DNA of 64,000 nucleotides from UBA1737 sp964541525 (GCA_964541525.1 CAZIQF010000003.1:1-64000); one strand, 5' to 3'; counted from the first letter of the stretch, positions 8,104 through 17,630 are shown. Notes: generated by a model from the letters alone, not told the origin. Translations and numbers: made by a program.

Positions 8104-9342
8104 TTAGTCACCTGTTTTTAAAGTAACCTCAATTGTTTCAACTTTTTCTGTTTTTGTTGAATAATAAGTCAAGACGACTTTACTACCAATTTGATAATCA
8201 TCTAATGAGTTTAAGTAACCACTAATATCACTATTGTTATAAAGGCGTTTGCCATCAAATGTTAATAAAATATCTCCTTTAGTAAGACCAATATTAACTA
8301 ATGTCCCACTATTAGAAAATGCTTGAATATAAATACCATATGGTTTTTCATCACCATAAATATTAGGAAAATCAGCAATGCCATTTTCGATCATAATCGT
8401 AGAATTCATATCTCTTACAGCAATACAAATGATACCTAGACGTGGACGGACGATTTCTTTACCTAATTCTAAATATTCATTTACTGCAACCTTAACAATA
8501 TTAATTGGGATGGCAAAACCCATATTATCAATGTTTTCACTCGCAAGTTTAATTGAATTGATACCAATTAATTTACCATCGAGTGTAAATAAACCACCAC
8601 CAGAATTACCAGGATTAATTGCTGCATCAGTTTGGATGTATTCACCAACATAATCATTGGTACCATCATTATCAGTATCAAAGGAAATGTAACGACCAAC
8701 ATTACTAATTACCCCAAAAGTTACAGATCCATAATAATCATATCCATCAGGATTTCCTACTGCAATAACGAAACTTCCTTTTTCTAAAGTATCACTATCA
8801 GCAAGTTGAACTGGTTCAATATAGTAATAAGATTCAAATTTTAAGCATGCTATATCGCTTTTTTCATCTACGCCTAAAACTGTCGCCTTAATTTCCGTAT
8901 CATAATAACCTAAATAAACATAAACAACATGCTGTTTAGCGTTTTCACTAGTTACAACATGAGCATTAGTATAAACATAATAGGTATATGATTTAATTTT
9001 ACCACTATCATCTTTATTATCAATACGTTTATAAATTACACCACTACCAATACCTTCAGGATCTTCAAAAGTGTGGTTAACACCATTAACAACACCAGTT
9101 GTTACACTTTTTAATGTTACCCCGATTACAGCATTTTCAACTTTTTTAGTAGCAAGTTTAACTGCATTTTCAATATCTTCAATTTTAAACTCACCTTGAT
9201 AATCGACAACTGTTTGGGTAATTTCATTTGTAACAATATTAGTAATTTCATTAGTCGTGCGTTTCAATATTGAACAGCTGCTCATCCCAATCAAACATGC
9301 CAATAAACAAACAATAAAATTAATTTTTCGATGTACTTTCAT
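8104..9342 (-). CDS. HtrA/DegP-type serine protease with PDZ domain, lipoprotein-like leader
   Basis: The trypsin-like domain has the His in TNAHVV, the Asp in SDIACL and the Ser in NPGNSGGGLF; a PDZ domain follows (about residues 300-410), so this is an envelope quality-control protease. Unlike typical Bacillus HtrA, which has an uncleaved membrane anchor, the leader ends in LIGMSSC, a plausible lipobox, so the protein is probably lipid-anchored after LspA cleavage. The open frame reaches a GTG at 9360, but that GTG overlaps the GAAAGGA ribosome site; the ATG at 9342 with 9-nt spacing is the better start. The two-component system genes upstream may respond to envelope stress, which is inference. 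Confidence 0.92.
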   Translation of the reverse strand: MKVHRKINFIVCLLACLIGMSSCSILKRTTNEITNIVTNEITQTVVDYQGEFKIEDIENAVKLATKKVENAVIGVTLKSVTTGVVNGVNHTFEDPEGIGSGVIYKRIDNKDDSGKIKSYTYYVYTNAHVVTSENAKQHVVYVYLGYYDTEIKATVLGVDEKSDIACLKFESYYYIEPVQLADSDTLEKGSFVIAVGNPDGYDYYGSVTFGVISNVGRYISFDTDNDGTNDYVGEYIQTDAAINPGNSGGGLFTLDGKLIGINSIKLASENIDNMGFAIPINIVKVAVNEYLELGKEIVRPRLGIICIAVRDMNSTIMIENGIADFPNIYGDEKPYGIYIQAFSNSGTLVNIGLTKGDILLTFDGKRLYNNSDISGYLNSLDDYQIGSKVVLTYYSTKTEKVETIEVTLKTGD

Positions 9343-9390
9343 AATATTCATTCCTTTCACTATATCTTATTATAAATTTATTAAATTAAT

Positions 9391-10863
9391 TTAAACTTTT
9401 CTAATAAAGAATAATTCAAAATAAAAACTACTACCTTGACCTAGAACTGATTCAACTCCATAGTCAAAACCATGGGTATCAAGAATCTCTTTGACAATGG
9501 CTAGTCCTAATCCCGTTCCCTTACTTGAACGATTATGATTCATATCAACACGATAATAACGATTCCAAATTAATGCTTGTTCTTCTTTTTTAATACCAAT
9601 ACCATAATCTTTAACAATAATTTTAACTTTATCATTATCAATTATTTGAATAACATCAATTACTTTTTGATCTTTACTATAATTTACTGCATTAGTAATA
9701 AAATTGTAAATAACTTGTTCAATTCGCTTACTATCAGCCAGAATGATTACTTCGGCATCAAAACTAAAATTAATGGTAAATCCTTCTTGTTCTAAAAACT
9801 GATGATTTCTTTCAACAACACTATTAACCAAACTAGTTAAATTAAATTCTTCATAATCAAAATTGATTGTTTTTGTTTGTAGTCTCGATAAATCTAATAA
9901 ATCTTTGACCAATAAATTTAGGCGACTACATTCATCTATAATCAATTGAAGATTATCACCATTAAACTCATCTGGCAAATCTTTCATCATTTCGGCATAA
10001 CCACTAATTAGGGTAATTGGGGTTTTTAAATCATGAGAAATATTAGCAAGTAACTCTTTTTGCAATTCATCGGTTTTTTTAAGTTCTGCCACTGCGTAAT
10101 TTAAGGTATTATTTAATTCCGAAATTTCAGCATATCCCTTTCCATTAAAGACGATATCTCTTTTTCCTAAAGCAAGTTTTTTCGCACCATCATTGATTGC
10201 ACGAATCGGTTTGGAAATAATACCAGATATCAATAAAGCAACCATTACTGCAAGTACAACTACAATTGCTGAAATATACAATAATTGTTGTTTTAAAGTA
10301 GTAACTGCAGGGTCAACTGGAGTTAATCGTGAATCCAAAACTAATAAATACCGCTCACTGTTTATTTCAACAAATTTACCACTAATAATAGCTGTATCAA
10401 CCGATGATATCGGTGCATTATGAATAATTGGATAATCCATTTTATTCGGAGCAGGAACATTATTATCAAAAATAATATAAAATTGTTTCCATTTACTCGC
10501 CGCTTCAGCTTTTGATATAATATCAATAAAAAGATTTTGATCTTTTAACTTTTGATAATAGTCACCATTATTAATCGTAATAATGTCCTCACCATTTAAT
10601 TTGAATAAATAAATAGCCGTTTCATAATCTGTAGCGCTATTTCTTAAATCACTGAGCAACTCTTGATTATTAAAATCACTTGTAATAACAATCTTTGACT
10701 CTATTTCAGAAAATAAATCAGCAATTTGATTAGTTTTAGTTGATTTATACATTTTTTCCAGCATAAAAATTTGGAAGACACAAAAGATCATAATTATTAT
10801 GCCCGTAAAAATCAAGATATAAGCAAAAATTTTCCACTTTAATTTGATTTTATCTAATTTCAA
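9391..10863 (-). CDS. Sensor histidine kinase (HAMP, HisKA, HATPase)
   Basis: A 490-residue membrane kinase. Transmembrane helix 1 lies at about 12-34, an extracytoplasmic sensor region at about 35-190, helix 2 at about 192-214, and a HAMP linker follows. The HisKA domain carries the phosphoacceptor His in LLANISHDLKTP (around residue 275). The ATPase domain shows the N box (ITNAVNYS), G1 (VKDYGIGI) and G2 (GTGLGLAI). Translation starts at a TTG at 10863, overlapping the response-regulator gene by 14 bases. It is probably co-expressed with that regulator; a role in cell-envelope sensing is suggested only by the adjacent htrA. Confidence 0.9.
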   Translation of the reverse strand: MKLDKIKLKWKIFAYILIFTGIIIMIFCVFQIFMLEKMYKSTKTNQIADLFSEIESKIVITSDFNNQELLSDLRNSATDYETAIYLFKLNGEDIITINNGDYYQKLKDQNLFIDIISKAEAASKWKQFYIIFDNNVPAPNKMDYPIIHNAPISSVDTAIISGKFVEINSERYLLVLDSRLTPVDPAVTTLKQQLLYISAIVVVLAVMVALLISGIISKPIRAINDGAKKLALGKRDIVFNGKGYAEISELNNTLNYAVAELKKTDELQKELLANISHDLKTPITLISGYAEMMKDLPDEFNGDNLQLIIDECSRLNLLVKDLLDLSRLQTKTINFDYEEFNLTSLVNSVVERNHQFLEQEGFTINFSFDAEVIILADSKRIEQVIYNFITNAVNYSKDQKVIDVIQIIDNDKVKIIVKDYGIGIKKEEQALIWNRYYRVDMNHNRSSKGTGLGLAIVKEILDTHGFDYGVESVLGQGSSFYFELFFIRKV

Positions 10864-11533
10864 AACGATAGCCTACCCTTCTAATTGTAATAATATTATC
10901 TCCATACTTACCAATTTTTTTTCTTAATGACTTAATATGGGTATCAAGGGTTCGATCATCTTTATCAAAATCCTTGCCCCAACATTTTGTTATTAATTGT
11001 TCTCTAGTTAATGCTATAGATACATTTTGAACTAAATAAACTAATAATTCATATTCCTTATTGGTCAAATCAATTTTTTGATGATTTATAGATACTTGAT
11101 GAGCATCAAAATCAATCAGTAAATCTTGATATATAAATGTGGATTTAATCATATCAGTCTTGGCGATTTGGACAGCATAACGATTAATCACTGCTTTGAT
11201 TCGCATCATTAATTCTTTAGGTGAAAAAGGTTTAGTAACATAATCATCAATTCCTAAATCAAAACCATAAATCTTATCATATTCTTCACTACGAGCAGAT
11301 AACATAATAATTGGCACATTATAATCTTTACGAATAATTTTAGATGCAGAAAATCCATCTAAAACTGGCATCATAATATCCATAACAATTAAATCATAGT
11401 CATTCTTTTTGACCATTTCAATTGCTATTTCACCATTACTAGCTTCATCACATATAAAGTTTTCATGATTAGCATATTTAATAATCAATTCACGAATTCT
11501 ACTTTCATCATCAACAACTAAAATTTTATTCAC
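10850..11533 (-). CDS. OmpR/PhoB-family response regulator
   Basis: The 227-residue protein has a receiver domain with the acidic pair VVDDE, the phosphoacceptor Asp in IVMDIMMP and the conserved Lys in YVTKPF. A C-terminal winged-helix DNA-binding domain follows (about residues 130-225; DDRTLDTHIKSLRKKIG). A GTG codon starts translation. It is the first gene of the two-component operon, and a TATAAT sits at 11581-11586 on the minus strand in the divergent region with rarA. Target genes are unknown; the adjacent htrA gene is a plausible one. Confidence 0.93.
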   Translation of the reverse strand: MNKILVVDDESRIRELIIKYANHENFICDEASNGEIAIEMVKKNDYDLIVMDIMMPVLDGFSASKIIRKDYNVPIIMLSARSEEYDKIYGFDLGIDDYVTKPFSPKELMMRIKAVINRYAVQIAKTDMIKSTFIYQDLLIDFDAHQVSINHQKIDLTNKEYELLVYLVQNVSIALTREQLITKCWGKDFDKDDRTLDTHIKSLRKKIGKYGDNIITIRRVGYRFEIR

Positions 11534-11658
11534 GGTTCTACCTACATAATATCTAATCCGATATTACCTTTCATAAGTTTATTATATCACATTTGTTAAT
11601 CTTTTTTTGAATAATTACTTATATAATCGCTTTTTACCTTAGTTTTTAGCCTTCTTGC

Positions 11659-11687
11659 TTGTAAAAGAATTAAAAAAAGTGTATAAT
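11659..11687 (+). promoter_or_regulatory. Sigma-A-type promoter of rarA
   Basis: TTGTAA (11659-11664), a 17-nt spacer and a perfect TATAAT (11682-11687) lie about 25 bases before the rarA start, which has its own GGAGG site. Confidence 0.7.
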
Positions 11688-11711
11688 GTAAATAATACGG
11701 AGGCAAAAAAA

Positions 11712-12956
11712 ATGAAACCATTAGCTTATTTAATGCGACCTAATCATTTCGATGATATTTTTGGACAAGAGCATCTTGTTGGACCAAATGGTGTTATTCG
11801 TAAAATGTTAGATAACAAAAGTCTATTTTCTTTTATTCTCTATGGTGAGCCTGGTTGTGGTAAAACAACAATTGCAGAAGCTACTTGCAAAATGAGTGGT
11901 TACGCTTGGCATCGCTTTAATGCATCAACTGATAATAAAGAAACATTAAAGCAAATTATTAATGAAGCAAGATTTCAAGAAAATATGCTTGTAATCATTG
12001 ATGAAATTCATCGAATGAAAAAAGATATTCAAGATTTTTTACTTCCATATGTCGAAAATGGTGAAATTATTATGATTGGACTTACAACAGTTAATCCCTA
12101 TCATTCTGTAAATCCTGCCATTAGATCTAGATGTCATATTTATCGTTTAACGCCATTAACCAAAGAAAATTTAAGAGAAGTCTTAGCTAAAGCCTATAAA
12201 TTAATTGGCGAAAATAAAGTTATCGATGAAGAAGTTTATGATTATTTAATTACTCGAGCATGTGGTGAAATTAGAACCTTAATTAATAGTTTTGAAACAC
12301 TTGTAAAAACATCATCTGATCATATTACCATTGAAGATGCCGTAAATATAATTCAAAAAGCGAATGTGTCAATTGATGCCAATGGTGATAGCTATTATGA
12401 TACATTAAGTGGCCTTCAAAAATCAATTAGAGGTAGTGATGTTGATGCATCTTTACACTATCTTGCTAAATTAATCATCGCTGATGATTTACAAAGTTTA
12501 TGTCGAAGACTACTTGCAATTGCTTATGAAGATATCGGACTCGCAAATCCTGGTATTGGGCCTAGAGTCAAAGCTGCTTGTGATTCTGCAATTCAACTTG
12601 GTAATCCCGAAGCTAGATTACCTTTATCAGTGATTGTTATTGAAATGGCACTTTCACCTAAATCTAATTCTGCTTATTTGGCAATTGCAAAAGCGATGGA
12701 AGATATTGAAAGTGGTAAAGGTGGACACTTACCAAAACACTTAAAGAATACTTATTCCTTTGATCCATCGCAAACACCTTACCTATATCCCCATGATTAT
12801 CCTAATTCTTGGGTAGATCAACAATATTTACCTGATACCTTAGTTGGTAGTAAATATTATATACCGAAACCAACATCTAAATTTGAAACAAACTTATATA
12901 ATCGGTATATGCAAATAGAAACATTCAAACAAGAAGCGAAAAATAATAAAAAATAA
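11712..12956 (+). CDS. rarA: Replication-associated recombination protein A (RarA/MgsA AAA+ ATPase)
   Basis: This 414-residue clamp-loader-like AAA+ ATPase acts at stalled replication forks. It shows Walker A GEPGCGKTT, Walker B VIIDEIHR, sensor and arginine-finger segments (AIRSRCH), and the C-terminal tetramerisation region with DDLQSLCRRL and AYEDIGLANP typical of the family. The open frame runs back to 11655, but the ATG at 11712 with GGAGG 8 nt upstream and the usual MKPLAYLMRP opening is the real start. It is transcribed alone from its own promoter, divergent from the two-component system. Confidence 0.95.
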   Translation: MKPLAYLMRPNHFDDIFGQEHLVGPNGVIRKMLDNKSLFSFILYGEPGCGKTTIAEATCKMSGYAWHRFNASTDNKETLKQIINEARFQENMLVIIDEIHRMKKDIQDFLLPYVENGEIIMIGLTTVNPYHSVNPAIRSRCHIYRLTPLTKENLREVLAKAYKLIGENKVIDEEVYDYLITRACGEIRTLINSFETLVKTSSDHITIEDAVNIIQKANVSIDANGDSYYDTLSGLQKSIRGSDVDASLHYLAKLIIADDLQSLCRRLLAIAYEDIGLANPGIGPRVKAACDSAIQLGNPEARLPLSVIVIEMALSPKSNSAYLAIAKAMEDIESGKGGHLPKHLKNTYSFDPSQTPYLYPHDYPNSWVDQQYLPDTLVGSKYYIPKPTSKFETNLYNRYMQIETFKQEAKNNKK

Positions 12957-12980
12957 TAATTTTATTGGAGGTATGACAAG

Positions 12981-13469
12981 ATGTTTAAACAACTAAATGA
13001 GGAAATTATTCGATTAAATAATAGTGCTAAAACGATTGCTAATTGTGAAAAAGCTAAAAGACTAAGAAAAAAATTATTATCTATAGGTATCCCTTTGACA
13101 ATTATAGGCTTTGGTGGTGTATTTATTTGTTTTATTGCTTTTGCAACAGCAGGTATGGATGCCTTTGACAGCAATGGATTCACACCAAGAGTACTGATTC
13201 CGTTTTTTATGTTTATCCCCTGTGCAGTTGTGGGTGGCATTGGTTCATCAATTGCTAATTTAGGTTTTAAGATTTTAATTACCGGCTATACTACAAATAT
13301 AATCGATGAAACCGTTGGAAATAATTGTCCTAATTGTGGTGACGTTATTGATGCTGATGAATTTTTCTGTACTAATTGCGGAACAAAATTAAAATGTGAA
13401 TGTCCCAATTGCCAAACAATTAACTCTTATAAAAACAAGTATTGCTCTAGATGTGGTAAAGAACTATAA
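12981..13469 (+). CDS. Membrane protein with C-terminal double zinc ribbon
   Basis: A 162-residue protein. The basic N-terminal segment (1-32) precedes two transmembrane helices (about 33-54 and 70-100), then two CxxC pairs of zinc-ribbon type: CPNCGDVIDADEFFCTNCG and CPNCQTINSYKNKYCSRCG. GGAGG lies 10 bases before the ATG. It is 24 bases after rarA and ends at a strong terminator. Similar zinc-ribbon plus membrane designs recur at about 15.4, 39.2 and 40.3 kb in this window. Function unknown. Confidence 0.8.
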   Translation: MFKQLNEEIIRLNNSAKTIANCEKAKRLRKKLLSIGIPLTIIGFGGVFICFIAFATAGMDAFDSNGFTPRVLIPFFMFIPCAVVGGIGSSIANLGFKILITGYTTNIIDETVGNNCPNCGDVIDADEFFCTNCGTKLKCECPNCQTINSYKNKYCSRCGKEL

Positions 13470-13479
13470 AATAAAATTA

Positions 13480-13517
13480 GTCAGTGAGAATTAATCTTCA
13501 TCACTGACACTTTTTTT
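13480..13517 (+). terminator. Terminator after the zinc-ribbon membrane gene
   Basis: GTCAGTGA (13480-13487) pairs with TCACTGAC (13501-13508), followed by AC and a run of seven T. It overlaps the 3' end of the convergent FtsK-like gene, whose stop codon lies in the loop. Confidence 0.85.
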
Positions 13518-15107
13518 ATTTTTTAATCTATCAATTTCTTTATCACTCACAAAATGATTAACAACACGCATAATTAGATCACCATTTCTTAGTAATCCCT
13601 CTTCTTTGATTGATAAACCAGTCGTATTATTAAAGCCAAATAACTTAATAACTTCTAGTCGATTATTGTCTACATCATATAAATAACTAAATGAATCATA
13701 AAAATATGATTCAGTCTGAATATAATCATCTATTCGAACAATGAAATAATAATTACTATTTTGTGCTAGTTGTAGTATATACCGAATTTTTGTAAGTACT
13801 TCTTCAATATGGTGATTCTGAATTGCCAAATCAATGAAGCAATAATGAAATTGATTCTTTTCACTACCTTCTAAATTAACAATAATTTCATCCAAATAAT
13901 CAAAAGACTGATGATATTCCATTACATAATCACTTATAATCGATAAATCCTGATTATTACTAATCACACTAACTTTAACTTCTGGTTGCTTTAAAACTAA
14001 AATTAAATAAAATATTAATGATTGATAATTTTTGCAAAATAGTAAGAGATTCTGATGATCGGTATCAAGATAAATCGGTTGATTATGATCATCAATGGTA
14101 ATAAACAATTGTTGTCCTTTCATATAATATAATGCTTCATAAAGTGAAATTTTTCTAATTGCAGGATTAGTAATTTCAATCAAAATTAAATTATCTTCTT
14201 CATTAATCTTCATTAAAAAGGGAAGTTTAAGCTCATTTACTAAATGATATTCTAATTGTTCTAAGTTGATTTTAAGCAAACTTTTGATCGTAAACACCAA
14301 TAAATGTGGAGTTTCATAACCATCAACTTCATAATGAAAGAGATTTAATCGATTTAATACAACTTTAATCAAATGAATATAGTATTCCCGTTCTTTTAAA
14401 TTAATTGAATTATCTACGAGTGTACTTTTAATCAAATTTTTTGGTAATTTCTTAATTTTTTTATTGGTATATTCCGCATTAACCTTTTGAAAAAAAAGTT
14501 TAAGCTTTGAATTTCGTTTTTTAAGAAAATTAAACATTTTCACAAAAAAATTGAGACATGATTTGGAAAATTCAATTAAAGTAATTTTGGATATAAAACT
14601 AAAACCTAAAATAATCATACCTATACAAATAATAATAATCCCTGGTACAGCAATCAAATGATACAACAAATAGAAAAAAAGCATACCATACAAGCCACCA
14701 CCAACCATCGCCTCGGCATTTGAAGTTTTAAAATAATCAAAATACAAATTGATTGAAGTTGACAAATAAGACGTAGTATATTGCTTGACATAATCATGCA
14801 TTGAAAAATGAGATAAAATCGAAAAAGCTGTAAAAATTAAAATAATTCCAATTAATCTTAATGATGAAACTGGAAGTTTTTGGTGTAATAAAAGAAAATA
14901 AAAGCCAATAATTATTCCCAAAATAATAAATAAAAAAGCCCAATCGCCAAATAATAATTTAAAAGTTAAATTTAAATAAAAACCAAACTTTCCAAGTTTT
15001 GCAAGAGCAAAGAAGGAAATTAATGATAATAATAAACCTAATATTTCATAAAAAAAGAGATTCTTTTTATTTTCCTTTAAATATGGTTCTTTTTTATTTT
15101 TTGGCAT
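13491..15107 (-). CDS. FtsK/SpoIIIE-like membrane protein that has lost its ATPase motifs
   Basis: A 538-residue protein with four to five transmembrane helices (within about 18-178), as in the FtsK/SpoIIIE N-terminal anchor. The soluble part aligns with the translocase motor: the alpha-domain from about residue 240 to 330 (ending NPAIRKISLYEAL, as in the EVPN...VSLREVL element) and the beta-domain from about 350 to 530 (ending GLLRNGDLIM...HFVSDKEIDRL, as in LLGKGDMLF...FVSDEEVE). Where Walker A should be there is NLLLFCKNYQSLI (353-365), with no GxGKS/T, and Walker B is FIDLAI. The gamma DNA-reading domain is absent. The frame is intact, so this looks like a retained pseudo-translocase. Family homology is inferred by eye. 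Confidence 0.72.
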   Translation of the reverse strand: MPKNKKEPYLKENKKNLFFYEILGLLLSLISFFALAKLGKFGFYLNLTFKLLFGDWAFLFIILGIIIGFYFLLLHQKLPVSSLRLIGIILIFTAFSILSHFSMHDYVKQYTTSYLSTSINLYFDYFKTSNAEAMVGGGLYGMLFFYLLYHLIAVPGIIIICIGMIILGFSFISKITLIEFSKSCLNFFVKMFNFLKKRNSKLKLFFQKVNAEYTNKKIKKLPKNLIKSTLVDNSINLKEREYYIHLIKVVLNRLNLFHYEVDGYETPHLLVFTIKSLLKINLEQLEYHLVNELKLPFLMKINEEDNLILIEITNPAIRKISLYEALYYMKGQQLFITIDDHNQPIYLDTDHQNLLLFCKNYQSLIFYLILVLKQPEVKVSVISNNQDLSIISDYVMEYHQSFDYLDEIIVNLEGSEKNQFHYCFIDLAIQNHHIEEVLTKIRYILQLAQNSNYYFIVRIDDYIQTESYFYDSFSYLYDVDNNRLEVIKLFGFNNTTGLSIKEEGLLRNGDLIMRVVNHFVSDKEIDRLKNKKSVSDED

Positions 15108-15162
15108 TTTATCACCTCTACCATATTTTATCCAATTATAAGTAAAAAAGTTGGAGAAAAAT

Positions 15163-15186
15163 AAAAAAAACCCAATTACTGGGTTT
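15163..15186 (-). terminator. rpmG terminator
   Basis: On the minus strand AAACCC and GGGTTT form a stem around a 7-nt loop, followed directly by a run of T. It ends the rpmG transcript before the FtsK-like gene. Confidence 0.8.
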
Positions 15187-15196
15187 ATTTTTAAGA

Positions 15197-15352
15197 TTAT
15201 TTTTTAACCTTTTCTTTGTGAACAGTCACTTTCTTGCATTTAGGGCAATATTTTTTTTGTTCTAAACGATCGGGAGTATTTCTTTTATTTTTTTGAGTTA
15301 AATAATTTTCTTCACCACAATCAGTACATCTTAATAAAATATTGATACGCAT
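15197..15352 (-). CDS. rpmG: Ribosomal protein L33 (bL33)
   Basis: A 51-residue protein starting MRINILLRCTDCGEENYL and containing a second Cys pair in KKYCPKCKK, followed by TVHKEKVKK. This matches bL33 of the zinc-binding (C+) type. An AGGAGG site precedes the ATG at 15352. It has its own terminator and lies alone between two membrane-protein genes. Confidence 0.95.
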   Translation of the reverse strand: MRINILLRCTDCGEENYLTQKNKRNTPDRLEQKKYCPKCKKVTVHKEKVKK

Positions 15353-15426
15353 TTTTTAATTCCTCCTGATAAATCTATATTATTATACTATAAATTTATA
15401 AATTTAGCAAGCATTTAACTATTTAA

Positions 15427-15774
15427 TTAAACAATCAAGCCAAATGAATCTAAAATCAAATATAATACATAAACTAAAACAACTAAAAACAAAGTAACTA
15501 AGAAAGAAATTGCACCACGTAAAGCTGCTTTAGAACGTTGAGGATAGTCTTGTTTAAATTTTGCGAATAATACAAATCCCATAATCGAACATGTAATGAA
15601 ACCTATAAAAGTCCATAAACCTAATGGCTTATTATCGACAATTACTTTAGTATTATCATGTGATTTATTATATTCGACTTGCACTTCTTCAATAAACTCA
15701 TATCCACAGCTACACTTTTTTTGATCTGCAGGATATTGTTTACGACAAACTGGACAATACTTAACTTTTTCCAT
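15427..15774 (-). CDS. Zinc-ribbon protein with two transmembrane helices
   Basis: A 115-residue protein opening with a zinc ribbon (CPVCRKQYPADQKKCSCG, Cys at about 8, 11, 20 and 22), a short acidic linker, and two hydrophobic segments (about 52-70 and 86-112). It shares the design of the other small zinc-ribbon membrane proteins in this window but with the ribbon N-terminal. No function is known to me. It is a single gene, about 70 bases from both neighbours. Confidence 0.75.
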   Translation of the reverse strand: MEKVKYCPVCRKQYPADQKKCSCGYEFIEEVQVEYNKSHDNTKVIVDNKPLGLWTFIGFITCSIMGFVLFAKFKQDYPQRSKAALRGAISFLVTLFLVVLVYVLYLILDSFGLIV

Positions 15775-15846
15775 ATATTTGATACCTCACTTATAAATCT
15801 AATCTTATTTTATCATAAATTGATGAAAATGTCAAAAATATTGTTA

Positions 15847-17019
15847 TTATTTTATTAAATTTAAAATTTTAATGATTAAATCTTTATCTAATTCAACAAA
15901 TCCGGGCACTTTAATCGTATTGTTTTTCGTAATTCGATTAGCCATAACTTCGATATCATCACAAGAAACGCCTACTTCAACTAGTTTGGTTGGCATATTA
16001 AGCATTTTGAAAAATTCTTCTAATTTTATTATTCCTAAATAAGCGCACTTCATTTTATCTTCTTCTTGAATATTAAATACATCACGAGCAAATTTTGCGA
16101 ATTTATTTGGTAATCTATCATAGACACATTTTGCCCATCCGCCATATAGAATAGATAAGCCTGCAGCATGATGAATATGATCAAATCGACCACTTAATTC
16201 ATGTTCTAATTTATGCACAGTGAAGTAAAAATTACCACCTAGACCGGTTAATCCGTTATGAGAAAAACTACTTGCAAGCATTAAAGCTGCTCTTGCTTCA
16301 TAATCATATGGATTCTCCATTACAATAGGTGCAGATTTAACAATCGACTTCATCACTCCAATAGCTACTTCTTCTTCGAAATATAAATCATCAACATCGG
16401 TTAAAAAGCGTTCTAAAGTATGCATTAAACTATCAACAATACCACATGCGGTTTGATATGGTGATACTGTATATGTTAGTTCTGGATTTAATACTGCAAA
16501 AATTGGTCTAATTAAATCTGAGTTAAAACCATTTTTTATTTTAGTTTCTTCATTAGAAATAACACAAGAATTACTTAATTCAGAACCTGCAGCACTAATC
16601 GTCAAAATAACCCCTACAGGTAAAGCCTTTTGCGGTTTAACTTCGTGAGTATTCAAACACCATGGATCACAATCTAAATATCTGCCACAAGCAATCGCTT
16701 TAGCAGTATCAATTACACTTCCTCCACCTACAGCTAGAATTAAATCTACAACATAATCTTTAGCTAATTGCACTCCTAATCGAACCTTATCAACTTTTGG
16801 ATTGGGCTCAATTCCACTAAGTTCATAAAATTCAATTTGATTTGCTTTTAGTTTGGTTACAATTTGATCATATAATCCCATCTTTTTTATCGATGATTGA
16901 CCATATACCAAAAGTATTTTTTGATATCCATAGCTTCTAATAATTTCACCAATTTCTGATTCACGATTTTTACCAAAAAAGATCTTTGTCGGTGAATAAA
17001 AATCAAAATTTTTAATCAT
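15847..17019 (-). CDS. Iron-containing alcohol dehydrogenase (butanol dehydrogenase-like)
   Basis: A 390-residue group III, metal-dependent dehydrogenase, related to the YugJ/YugK/BdhA proteins that reduce aldehydes with NAD(P)H in fermentation. The nucleotide-binding motif VGGGSVIDTAKAIA is present, as are metal ligand segments SLMHTLERF, VHKLEHEL and DHIHHAAGLS. Length is typical. The start lies 2 bases after the lipoprotein cyclophilin stop without a clear Shine-Dalgarno, so translation is probably coupled. Substrate cannot be told from sequence. Confidence 0.88.
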   Translation of the reverse strand: MIKNFDFYSPTKIFFGKNRESEIGEIIRSYGYQKILLVYGQSSIKKMGLYDQIVTKLKANQIEFYELSGIEPNPKVDKVRLGVQLAKDYVVDLILAVGGGSVIDTAKAIACGRYLDCDPWCLNTHEVKPQKALPVGVILTISAAGSELSNSCVISNEETKIKNGFNSDLIRPIFAVLNPELTYTVSPYQTACGIVDSLMHTLERFLTDVDDLYFEEEVAIGVMKSIVKSAPIVMENPYDYEARAALMLASSFSHNGLTGLGGNFYFTVHKLEHELSGRFDHIHHAAGLSILYGGWAKCVYDRLPNKFAKFARDVFNIQEEDKMKCAYLGIIKLEEFFKMLNMPTKLVEVGVSCDDIEVMANRITKNNTIKVPGFVELDKDLIIKILNLIK

Positions 17020-17021
17020 AA

Positions 17022-17630
17022 TTAGAACTGAGAATTAGAAAGATTAATTTTTTTAATCTTTATTACTTCTGTAGGAAAATCACTAAGGCCACCATTTTGT
17101 TCTGTTTCCATTTTTGATAGTTCAAGAATTACTTGATTACTTTTCACATCAGTGGTTTTACCGAAAGCTGCATATTGACCATCCCATGATGGATATGCTG
17201 TTGGACATAGAAAAAATTGAGATGTAGCAGAATCATATTCCGAAGTTCTAGCCATAGAAATAACACCTAATTCATGTTTAATATCATTTTTTTCCCAACC
17301 ATTTGCTGTAAACTCACCTTTAATCGGATCAAGTTTAGCTTTTTGGGAAACAACACCATCTTTCATAATATAGCCACCGCCTTGAACACAATAACTGTTA
17401 ACGCGATGAAAAATCGTATTTTTATAATGACCACTTTCAACTAATTCAATAAAATTATCAACCGTAATTGGTGCTTTTGATCGATACAATCTTAAATTAA
17501 TTTTCTTATTGTTGCTTAATACAATTTGGGCATAAATATTTGCAGTATCGGTTTTATCAAAACCTGAACGACAACTACTTAAAGATGCCATCAAGACAAT
17601 CACTACAAGTAAATATAAAAATTTTTTCAT
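17022..17630 (-). CDS. Cyclophilin-type peptidyl-prolyl isomerase, lipoprotein
   Basis: The 202-residue protein begins with a lipoprotein leader (LVVIVLMASLSSC) and continues as a cyclophilin: IFHRVNSYCVQGGGY holds the catalytic Arg, followed by GVISMART and SQFFLCPTAYPSWDG. It should catalyse proline isomerisation of exported proteins from the outer face of the membrane. It lies 1 base after a second, leaderless cyclophilin gene, to which it is clearly related throughout, so a tandem duplication followed by relocation is likely. This is the second gene of the pair in transcription order. Confidence 0.92.
   Translation of the reverse strand: MKKFLYLLVVIVLMASLSSCRSGFDKTDTANIYAQIVLSNNKKINLRLYRSKAPITVDNFIELVESGHYKNTIFHRVNSYCVQGGGYIMKDGVVSQKAKLDPIKGEFTANGWEKNDIKHELGVISMARTSEYDSATSQFFLCPTAYPSWDGQYAAFGKTTDVKSNQVILELSKMETEQNGGLSDFPTEVIKIKKINLSNSQF

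Noticed and set aside
12962..13240. 92-codon minus-strand open frame opposite the zinc-ribbon membrane gene
   Set aside because: Antisense shadow; the plus-strand protein has clear zinc ribbons and a Shine-Dalgarno site.
13491..15107. Calling the FtsK-like gene a pseudogene
   Set aside because: The frame is open for 538 codons with a good ribosome site and conserved end motifs; lost catalytic residues alone do not show decay.
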